Shown: positions 57,735 to 64,000 of the stretch, piece by piece
How the letters are laid out: every line of letters begins with the position of its first letter
Numbering within the stretch: the stretch's first letter is position 1
Source: Alloyangia pacifica
GTDB taxonomy: Bacteria > Pseudomonadota > Alphaproteobacteria > Rhodobacterales > Rhodobacteraceae
NCBI RefSeq assembly: GCF_020524285.1
Contig: NZ_JAIVKX010000016.1
Location: 1-64,000, forward strand
Length of the DNA: 64,000 nt
Reading direction: 5' to 3'
Program-made: the position numbers and the translations under genes
The notes under the pieces: generated by a model
Seen by the model: the letters and a program-made list of their open reading frames with translations, nothing else
What the model was told of the DNA's origin: nothing
Databases searched by the model: none

Positions 57735-58584
57735 GTCCAGCCCGCCACATCCGGTCACCACGGAGGCACCGCCGATCCGCGCCCTGTTGACCCTCGCGGT
57801 ACTGGCGCTGACCCTGGTGCTGCTGATCGCGCCGCTCGCCGTGGTCTTCGCCGAGGCGCTGCGCGACGGGCTCTCCGCCGCGCTCGCCTCGCTGACCGAG
57901 CGCGACGCTTGGTCGGCGATCCGGCTCACCCTGTTCGTTGCCGCGGTCTCGGTGCCGCTCAACGCCATCGTCGGCCTCGCCGCCGCTTGGGCCATCGCCA
58001 AGTTCGACTTCCGCGGCAAGGCCGTGCTGATCACCCTCATCGACCTCCCCTTCTCAGTCTCGCCGGTGGTCGCGGGCCTTGCACTGGTGCTGCTCTACGG
58101 CTCGCACGGCTGGCTCGGGGTCTGGCTGCAGGCGCATGAGCTGAAGATCGTCTTCGCCTTCCCCGGGCTCTTGCTGGCGACGCTCTTCATCACCTTCCCC
58201 TTCGTGGCGCGCGAGCTCATCCCGGTGATGACCGAGCAGGGCCGCGCCGAGGAGGAGGCAGCGCTGACACTCGGCGCCTCGGGCTGGCACATGTTCCGCA
58301 CCGTGACCCTGCCCAACGTCCACTGGGCGCTGCTCTACGGCGTGCTGCTCTGCAATGCGCGCGCCATGGGAGAGTTTGGCGCGGTGGCGGTGATCTCCGG
58401 CAAGATCCGCGGCCAGACCACCACCATGCCGATCATGATCGAGATGCTCTACAACGAGTATCTCTCGGTCGCCGCCTTTTCGATGGCGGCGCTCTTGGCC
58501 GCGCTCGCGCTGCTGACGCTTGCCCTGAAATCCCTGCTGGAATGGCGCCACGCGGACCTTCTGTCCGCCACCCGCCGGCATTGA
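57727..58584 (+). CDS. cysW: sulfate ABC transporter permease CysW
   Basis: The product is 285 residues with six helices, the EAA loop (EEEAALTLGASGWHMFRTVT) and CysW markers LIDLPFSVSPVVAGLALVLL and ARAMGEFGAVAVISGKIRG. GAGGAG precedes the ATG at 57727. It forms the membrane channel with CysT. Twelve bases separate it from the ATPase gene. Confidence 0.94.
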   Translation: MSESSPPHPVTTEAPPIRALLTLAVLALTLVLLIAPLAVVFAEALRDGLSAALASLTERDAWSAIRLTLFVAAVSVPLNAIVGLAAAWAIAKFDFRGKAVLITLIDLPFSVSPVVAGLALVLLYGSHGWLGVWLQAHELKIVFAFPGLLLATLFITFPFVARELIPVMTEQGRAEEEAALTLGASGWHMFRTVTLPNVHWALLYGVLLCNARAMGEFGAVAVISGKIRGQTTTMPIMIEMLYNEYLSVAAFSMAALLAALALLTLALKSLLEWRHADLLSATRRH

Positions 58585-58596
58585 GAGGAGACCCCC

Positions 58597-59376
58597 ATGC
58601 ATATCGACATCGACGAGATCTCCAAGAGCTTCGGCACCACCCCCGCGCTGCACCCGGTATCCCTGTCCATCCCCTCAGGCGCCATGGTCTCGCTGCTCGG
58701 CCCCTCCGGCTCCGGCAAGACCACGCTGCTGCGCATCCTTGCCGGGCTCGAACAGCCAAGCGCCGGGCGGGTACTTCTCGACGGCAGAGATGCCACCGGC
58801 ACTCCGGTGCAGCAGCGCCGCACCGGCTTCGTGTTCCAGAGCTACGCGCTCTTCCGGCACATGACCGTCTTCGAGAACATCGCCTATGGCCTGCGCGCCC
58901 GGCCACGCCGCGCGCGCCCCCGCAGTGCCGAGATCACCCGCCGCGTCGAGCGCCTGCTAGAACTGATCCAGCTTCCGCAGATCGCCGCGCGTTACCCTAG
59001 TCAGCTGTCGGGTGGCCAGCGCCAGCGGGTCGCGCTCGCCCGGGCGCTGGCCACCGAGCCACGCATGCTGCTGCTCGACGAGCCCTTCGGCGCGCTCGAC
59101 GCGCGGGTGCGGCGCGAGCTGCGGGCAGGTCTGCGCGAGATCCACGACGCCACCGGGCTGACCACGGTCTTCGTGACCCACGACCAGGAGGAGGCGATGA
59201 CCCTCGCCGACCGCGTCGCGGTCATGTCGATGGGTCGGATCGAGCAGGTCGGAGCGCCGGCCGAAATCCGCAACCGTCCCGCCACCGATTTCGTCCGGAG
59301 GTTCGTCGCCCCCTCGGCGGACATTGCACCTGCGGTCGGCCGTGCGATCCTCGACAGCACGACGGCACCACGATAG
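58597..59376 (+). CDS. cysA: sulfate ABC transporter ATP-binding protein CysA, without TOBE domain
   Basis: This 259-residue ABC ATPase has Walker A (GPSGSGKTT), Q-loop (VFQSYALF), signature (LSGGQRQR), Walker B ([12 protein letters not shown]) and H-loop (VTHDQEEA). It ends soon after FVRRFVAPS. CysA of enteric bacteria is about 360 residues and carries a C-terminal TOBE/regulatory domain; here that part is missing. The protein should still power CysTW but may lack its usual regulatory contact. Confidence 0.92.
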   Translation: MHIDIDEISKSFGTTPALHPVSLSIPSGAMVSLLGPSGSGKTTLLRILAGLEQPSAGRVLLDGRDATGTPVQQRRTGFVFQSYALFRHMTVFENIAYGLRARPRRARPRSAEITRRVERLLELIQLPQIAARYPSQLSGGQRQRVALARALATEPRMLLLDEPFGALDARVRRELRAGLREIHDATGLTTVFVTHDQEEAMTLADRVAVMSMGRIEQVGAPAEIRNRPATDFVRRFVAPSADIAPAVGRAILDSTTAPR

Positions 59377-59481
59377 CACAAGCGCGCAGCGCGGCCCGGG
59401 GCACCCCGCCTTCAGGGCCGCGCGCCGAGCACGATTCTCACGAGGCCCCATGCCTGCCCCTCACCCCGTCTTGCCCGCCCG

Positions 59482-60999
59482 ATGAGAAGCCCGCTTCTCC
59501 GAGGTATCCTGTCGGTTGGCAGTTGGACCCTTGCCAGCCGTCTCTTCGGCTTCCTGCGCGACCTGATGATCGCCGCCTACCTTGGCACCGGACCGGTCGC
59601 ACAAGCTTACCTTGTCGCCTTCAGCCTGCCCAACATGTTCCGCCGGTTCTTTGCCGAGGGCGCGTTCAACACCGCCTTCGTCCCGATGTTCGCGCGGCGT
59701 CTCGAGGGCGGCGACAACCCGCGCGGCTTCGCCGAAGAGGCGTACTCCGGTCTCTTCACCGTGGTGCTCGCGGTGTCGCTGCTGGCGCATCTGGCGATGC
59801 CCTGGCTGGTGGCGCTCCAGGCCAGCGGCTTTCTTGGCGATCAGAGGTTTGACCTTGCAGTGATCTACGGGCGTATCTGCTTTCCCTACATCCTGTTCAT
59901 TTCGCTCACGGCCCTGCTCTCGGGCCTGCTGAACGCGGGCGGTCGCTTCGTAGCCGCCGCCGCCGCGCCGGTGCTGATGAACCTCGTGCTAATCGCCGCG
60001 ATGCTGCTGGCGAACCGGCGCGGCTGGGACATGGGGCTAACGATGGCATGGTCGACCCCGGTGTCGGGGCTGGCGCAGCTGGCGATGGTCTGGTTGGCGG
60101 CAAAGCGCATGGGCTTTGCGCTGAGCCTGCGCCGCCCTCGGCTGAGCCCCGACATGCGCCGCCTGCTCGCGGTTGCCGCGCCCGCGGTGCTGGCCGGAGG
60201 GGTGGTGCAGGTCAACCTGCTGGTGGGACGTCAGGTCGGCTCCTTCTTCGAGCACGGCATCGCCTGGCTGACCAATGCCGACCGGCTCTACCAGCTGCCT
60301 CTCGGGGTCGTTGGCATCGCCATCGGCATTGTCCTGCTGCCCGAGATCGCGAGGCGGCACAAGGCGGGCGACACGGCGGGAGCCCGCCACGCCTTCAACC
60401 GTGCGGCCGAACTTGCCCTGCTGCTGACGGTGCCCGCCTCGGTCGCCCTGGTGGTCATGGCCGAGCCGCTGATCTCGGTGCTGTTCCGTCGCGGCGCCTT
60501 TCTCGAGAGCGACGTCGGGCCGACCGCGCTTGCACTGGCAATCTACGGCGCGGGGCTGCCAGCCTTCGTGCTGCAGAAGGTGCTGCAGCCGCTCTATTTC
60601 GCGCGCGAGGACACAGGCCGCCCGTTCCGCTTCGCGCTGTGGTCGATGGCGGTCAATGCGGTGGTGGCGCTTGGCCTCGCACCGGTCCTAGGCTTCTCTG
60701 CCGCCGCGCTCGGCACCACGGTCGCTGGCTGGACCATGGCGCTACAGCTCTGGCGGGGAACGCGCGCCTTTGGCACCGCGGTACAGCTCGACACCCGGTT
60801 GCGGCGTCGTCTTCTACGGATACTTCTCGCCTCGGCGGTCTTGGGCGGTGTGGTTTCGGGCGTGCAACACTCGCTCGGCGGCGCGCTGGAAGCGGAAGGC
60901 ATCCGGTATATCGCGCTCGGCGCTTTGGTGCTGTTAGGAGGCTGCAGTTACCTCGGCAGCTACTGGATACTTGGCGCCCTAAATCACCGTCGCAGCTGA
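59482..60999 (+). CDS. murJ: MurJ-family lipid II flippase
   Basis: This 505-residue MOP-superfamily protein has about fourteen helices and MurJ hallmarks: LASRLFGFLRDLMIAAYLGT, FSLPNMFRRFFAEGAFNTAF, an internal NADRLYQLPLGVVGIAIGIV, and LPAFVLQKVLQPLYFAREDT. It flips lipid-linked peptidoglycan precursors, or in paralogues other polyprenyl-linked glycans, across the inner membrane. It is 105 bases after cysA and lacks an obvious ribosome site. It could be the main MurJ or a second copy; nearby genes do not decide this. Confidence 0.92.
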   Translation: MRSPLLRGILSVGSWTLASRLFGFLRDLMIAAYLGTGPVAQAYLVAFSLPNMFRRFFAEGAFNTAFVPMFARRLEGGDNPRGFAEEAYSGLFTVVLAVSLLAHLAMPWLVALQASGFLGDQRFDLAVIYGRICFPYILFISLTALLSGLLNAGGRFVAAAAAPVLMNLVLIAAMLLANRRGWDMGLTMAWSTPVSGLAQLAMVWLAAKRMGFALSLRRPRLSPDMRRLLAVAAPAVLAGGVVQVNLLVGRQVGSFFEHGIAWLTNADRLYQLPLGVVGIAIGIVLLPEIARRHKAGDTAGARHAFNRAAELALLLTVPASVALVVMAEPLISVLFRRGAFLESDVGPTALALAIYGAGLPAFVLQKVLQPLYFAREDTGRPFRFALWSMAVNAVVALGLAPVLGFSAAALGTTVAGWTMALQLWRGTRAFGTAVQLDTRLRRRLLRILLASAVLGGVVSGVQHSLGGALEAEGIRYIALGALVLLGGCSYLGSYWILGALNHRRS

Positions 61000-61440
61000 C
61001 CCGCTCCAAGTTCTTCGCGTATCCACGGATATGCGTTTCAAGGACAGACACCGAATTAGAGAGTCGGCAACACAACACCGATACTTTCCTTCATGCCGAG
61101 TCAGACGGTAGCTGTTATCTGCATTGCCGAAAGGCGCCACCTAACCCAGATCTGTGCTTGCCAAGCGGCTCCCTCGCTGCGCGTGCATTCGGCTGGTGTC
61201 AGCCCTTCCGCGACCTTCGCCCCGAGTTGCCTACGCGGCGAAGCGGACCTTCACCCCGAGAGCATGGGGCGGCAGCAGCGCGGGACAAAGCTGCCATTGC
61301 CCATCCGCAGTCACGCCGATGCTGTCAGGATCAGGCCGTCAGCCCGGGCTTAGCACCTTCCTCAATCCAAAAAGAGTTTTGCGACCTGCCGCTCCTTCTC
61401 TACCCCTATAGGGCAGACATCGCTTCGCGAGGGAGAAAAC
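61000..61440. other. 441-bp intergenic region with a dispersed repeat
   Basis: No gene is supportable. The stretch contains repeat copy B at 61212-61275 and a purine-rich ribosome site (GAGGGAGAAAAC) just before the LtrA-like gene. Confidence 0.5.
61212..61275. repeat. 64-bp dispersed intergenic repeat, copy B
   Basis: 59 of 64 positions match copy A (27625-27688), in the same orientation. The CTTCGCC/GGCGAAG stem and the AGCATGGGGCGGCAG end are conserved, and the differences lie mainly in the loop. Confidence 0.8.
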
Positions 61441-62646
61441 ATGCCGCTCAAAGACTTTCCGATCTGGACCCGCCCACGGCACCATCTGGATGTCGAGGGG
61501 GGCGCAAGCAACCACGTGCATTGGGTCGAGCTCTTCTACGACCTCGTTCATGTGGTGACGATCTTCCTGCTCGGGAACTACCTGTCGCATCACCTCGACT
61601 GGGCCGGGTTCTGGACCTACAGCTTCCTCTTCATCGCGATCTTCTTCGCCTGGGCCGACAATTCGGTCTACAACTCGCTCTACATCTCGACCGACATCCC
61701 GCACCGCGTGGCCATGGCGGTGCAGATCGTCACCATGATGTTCATCGCCGCGGCGATCCCCGAGATCACCCACGGGGGCTGGCCGTTCTTCGCGCTCGGC
61801 TACGCGCTTAACCGGGCGCTCACCGCATGGCTCTACTGGCGGGCGCGGCATCTCGGGGCCGAGAGCACCTCGCTGGCCTCCGAGATGGGACGGAACTTCT
61901 TCATCCTTGCTGCGGTCTTCGCGGTCTCCGCCTTCCTGCCGCGGCCGCAGGCCTACTGGGTGTTCGGCGCGGGGATCGTGATGATCCAGCTGATGTACCT
62001 GCTGCCTGGCATCGGCACGCTGCGCTTCGAGCGCTTCCTGCCTCGGCTTGGCCACCTGTCGGAACGCTTCGGTCTGCTGATGCTGATCCTGCTCGGGGAG
62101 GGCTTCTTCAAACTCTGCGTCACGCTCGCCGACAAGGGCATCGACGAGGCCTATCCCGGCACGTTTTTCAACATTGCCATGGGTGGGCTGTCGCTCTTTG
62201 CCTTGGCGTGGATCTACTTTGACAGCGCGGGCATGGCCAAGCTGAAGACACGCAAGGTGCCGCTGATGCTGTGCTACTGGTTCGCGCATATCGTCATCCT
62301 CTGGGCCGCGGTGACCATTGGCGTGGCACTGGCGGGCGAAGTCTATGTCGGCTTTCTCGAGCCCTATCCGCCGGGCTATGGGGCGCTTGGCACGATCGGG
62401 CTGGCCGTGTTTCTGGCCGCGCTCTGGGTGCTGCAGCTGCTGGTCGAGGGCCGCGACGAGACCCGGCGCTACCATAGCGGTGGTCTGCGGCTCTTCGGGG
62501 TGGCCATGGCGATCTTCATGTTCTTCATCCACTCCTACGTGCCCGCGATCATCGGCAACCTCGGCTGGGGCATCGCGCTCTTCTCGCAGATCGGCGTGCC
62601 GCTCTACCGCGCAGTCCGTGACCTGCGCGCCACCCCGGCATCGTGA
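61441..62646 (+). CDS. LtrA-family (low temperature requirement A) membrane protein
   Basis: This 401-residue polytopic membrane protein carries the LtrA signature near its N-terminus (HVHWVELFYDLVHVVTIFLL), about ten hydrophobic helices and LGEGFFKLCV with the acidic-glycine pattern of the family. Known: LtrA was named from a cold-sensitivity phenotype in Listeria; its activity is not firmly defined. GAGGGAG precedes the ATG. It overlaps the ion-channel gene by four bases (GTGA), so the two are co-translated. Confidence 0.82.
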   Translation: MPLKDFPIWTRPRHHLDVEGGASNHVHWVELFYDLVHVVTIFLLGNYLSHHLDWAGFWTYSFLFIAIFFAWADNSVYNSLYISTDIPHRVAMAVQIVTMMFIAAAIPEITHGGWPFFALGYALNRALTAWLYWRARHLGAESTSLASEMGRNFFILAAVFAVSAFLPRPQAYWVFGAGIVMIQLMYLLPGIGTLRFERFLPRLGHLSERFGLLMLILLGEGFFKLCVTLADKGIDEAYPGTFFNIAMGGLSLFALAWIYFDSAGMAKLKTRKVPLMLCYWFAHIVILWAAVTIGVALAGEVYVGFLEPYPPGYGALGTIGLAVFLAALWVLQLLVEGRDETRRYHSGGLRLFGVAMAIFMFFIHSYVPAIIGNLGWGIALFSQIGVPLYRAVRDLRATPAS

Positions 62647-63677
62647 GCCACGGCAAGGAAAGCCTTCGGCGGCGGGCCTATCTGCTGCTCGAACACCCCG
62701 GGACCGGGCCGAGGCTGGCGCGGGTGCTCGACGTCGCGCTCATCCTGCTGATCATCGCCAATGTGATCGCCGTGGCGCTGGAGACCGTGCCGCGCATCTA
62801 CGCCGCGCATCACGCCAGCTTCCGTGCCTTCGACACGATCTCGGTCTCGATCTTCTCGGTCGAATACATGCTACGGGTCTGGGCCAGCGCCGAGCGTGAA
62901 CCCAGGCTGCCGCCTTGGCGCGCCCGGCTGCGCTACATGCGCAGCCCGATGGCGCTGATCGATCTCGGCGCGGTGCTGCCCTTCTTCATCGGGCTCGTCT
63001 TCACTTCGGACCTGCAGATGCTGCGCATCCTGCGGCTCTTCCGCATCTACAAGCTGACGCGCTATTCCCCGGCGCTGTCGGTGCTGATCTCGGTGATCCG
63101 CGAGGAAGCGGGCGCGTTGGTGGCCGCCTTCTCGATCCTGACGATCCTGCTCGTCTTCGCGGCGACCGGCGCCTATCTCGTCGAGCACGAGGCGCAGCCT
63201 TCGGAGTTCGGCTCGATCCCCGCCGCCATGTGGTGGGCACTGGTGACGCTGACCACGGTGGGCTACGGCGACGTGACGCCGATCACGCCTCTGGGCAAGG
63301 TCTTCGGCGGGTTCATCACGGTGCTCGGCGTCGGCATGGCGGCACTGCCCGCCGGTATCATCGCCAGCGGCCTTGCCGATCACCTGCACCGCCGCCGCGA
63401 TCACCTGCGCAACGAGTTTCGGCTGGCGCTGGAGGACGGCAAGATCGACCTCGAGGAAGGCCGCCAGATCGAGCGGCTGCGGCGCGAGCTCGGCATCAGC
63501 CGCGACATCGCCCATGCCATCCTCTCGGAGGTCCGGCTGCGGCAGGTGCCACGCGGGGAGTGCTGCTGTCCCGCCTGCGGCCATGTCTTTGACAGCCGCA
63601 AGATGGCCAGCGCCAGATCAGCCGAGCCGTCGCAGCCGGACCTTCAACGCGTCGACGACAAGCCGGAACGCCGGTGA
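62643..63677 (+). CDS. Kv-type voltage-gated potassium channel with C-terminal zinc-ribbon-like motif
   Basis: The product is 344 residues. Six helices are readable, with an S4 segment bearing regularly spaced positive charges (R128, R131, R134, K137, R140) and the potassium filter TTVGYGD (205-210). After S6 comes a charged coiled region (RRDHLRNEFRLALEDGKIDL) and a C-terminal CCCPACGH cluster that could bind zinc. The start is GTG overlapping the LtrA-like stop. The last 60 bases overlap the convergent LysR gene. Predicted inner-membrane K+ channel; gating is unknown. Confidence 0.88.
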   Translation: MSHGKESLRRRAYLLLEHPGTGPRLARVLDVALILLIIANVIAVALETVPRIYAAHHASFRAFDTISVSIFSVEYMLRVWASAEREPRLPPWRARLRYMRSPMALIDLGAVLPFFIGLVFTSDLQMLRILRLFRIYKLTRYSPALSVLISVIREEAGALVAAFSILTILLVFAATGAYLVEHEAQPSEFGSIPAAMWWALVTLTTVGYGDVTPITPLGKVFGGFITVLGVGMAALPAGIIASGLADHLHRRRDHLRNEFRLALEDGKIDLEEGRQIERLRRELGISRDIAHAILSEVRLRQVPRGECCCPACGHVFDSRKMASARSAEPSQPDLQRVDDKPERR

Positions 63678-64000
63678 GCTGTGCCGCCGGTTCGGGTAGT
63701 AGAGATGATACCCCGGCAGCGCAGGCGTCCAGTCTGCCAGCACTTGGCTCAGAGTGCCCCGTGCCAGATCGTCCTCGACCTGGTCTCGCGGGAGATAGGC
63801 CAGACCTTGCCCCAGAAGAGCGCTTTTCCGGATCAGCTCGACGGTGTTGAAGCTGAGCGCGCCCTCGACCCGGACCCGCTTTGCCTCGCCATTCTTTGAC
63901 AGCCGCCAGGCGTTGATCGTCTCGGATGACGGCAGGCGCAGATTGATCGCCCGGTGCTCGACGAGGTCCTCGGGGGTCTTCGGCACGGGATGCTGCGCGA
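63618..64000 (-). CDS. LysR-family transcriptional regulator, C-terminal part (partial)
   Basis: About 127 residues of a LysR-type effector-binding domain run off the window edge: EHRAINLRLPSSETINAWRL, ALLGQGLAYLPRDQVEDDLA, and the end YHLYYPNRRHSSPAFRLVVD. The DNA-binding half lies outside. The phrase YYPNRRHSSPAFR is typical of the PecT/CrgA-like group. It converges with the channel gene and overlaps its end by 60 bases. Confidence 0.88.
   Translation of the reverse strand, partial: AQHPVPKTPEDLVEHRAINLRLPSSETINAWRLSKNGEAKRVRVEGALSFNTVELIRKSALLGQGLAYLPRDQVEDDLARGTLSQVLADWTPALPGYHLYYPNRRHSSPAFRLVVDALKVRLRRLG

Noticed and set aside
60048-61811. A 587-codon plus-strand frame running through murJ into the LtrA-like gene
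   Set aside because: It crosses an intergenic region and two genes in the wrong frame; composition is arginine/alanine-rich and featureless.
1-64000. CRISPR array
   Set aside because: No regularly spaced repeat series was seen; the only short direct repeats (23289-23334 and the paired GGTRTTATCAA sites) come in twos.

Overview
The window looks like a GC-rich alphaproteobacterial replicon, most likely from a marine Rhodobacteraceae (Roseobacter-type) bacterium. The basis is codon use, a tripartite TRAP importer, a Kdo/dTDP-sugar cluster, FixJ-type and HisKA_2 signalling proteins, and ATGA-coupled operons. This is inference; no rRNA or tRNA gene was seen to anchor it. Much of the window reads as accessory: interrupted genes, three insertion-sequence copies, an integrase remnant and a duplicated 54-residue small gene.

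Layout. (1) 1-3201: a sugar-acid catabolic operon (zinc alcohol dehydrogenase, SDR, enolase-superfamily dehydratase) divergent from a FadR/GntR regulator. (2) 3.3-5.6 kb: an NCS1 permease fragment and small or poorly known genes, then an empty stretch. (3) 6.4-13.2 kb: a minus-strand run with a YdeP/FdhF-type molybdopterin oxidoreductase, fdhD, a FecCD-type ABC importer and a ModA-like binding protein. The first gene is cut by an IS3-family element and the FecB-like binding protein carries an in-frame amber codon. (4) 13.2-15.5 kb: the IS3 element, a truncated tyrosine integrase and the first 54-residue small gene. (5) 15.8-21.5 kb: Kdo (kdsA, kdsB, phosphomannomutase) and dTDP-sugar (rfbA, rfbB, rfbC) genes for surface polysaccharide. 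(6) 21.8-24.0 kb: an intact IS with TTAG target duplication and an internally deleted IS3 copy. (7) 24.1-27.4 kb: an MDR dehydrogenase, a DJ-1/PfpI protein with a divergent LysR regulator, and a ParB-like protein. (8) 28.1-31.9 kb: a complete stressosome module (rsbR, rsbS, rsbT, a kinase-SpoIIE phosphatase fusion and a double-ATPase histidine kinase) with no sigma-B. (9) 32.4-35.3 kb: a half-size CaCA antiporter, an SLC13-type permease and the second 54-residue gene. (10) 35.9-47.6 kb: a periplasmic ester-hydrolysis cluster with two sulfatases, a HAD phosphatase, a DUF3604 protein, a sensor kinase/FixJ pair and a Crp-like regulator. (11) 49.3-53.4 kb: a TRAP importer with RpiB and a FadR-type regulator. 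(12) 53.6-59.4 kb: an esterase pseudogene, Lrp and Rrf2 regulators, and a sulfate ABC operon with two extra small genes. (13) 59.5-64.0 kb: murJ, LtrA, a Kv-like channel and a partial LysR gene.

A plausible common thread is sulfur supply: sulfatases release sulfate, which the Rrf2-linked Sbp-CysT-CysW-CysA importer could take up. The most unusual unit is the stressosome operon. The damaged molybdo-enzyme/importer operon and the paired 54-residue genes are the other leads.
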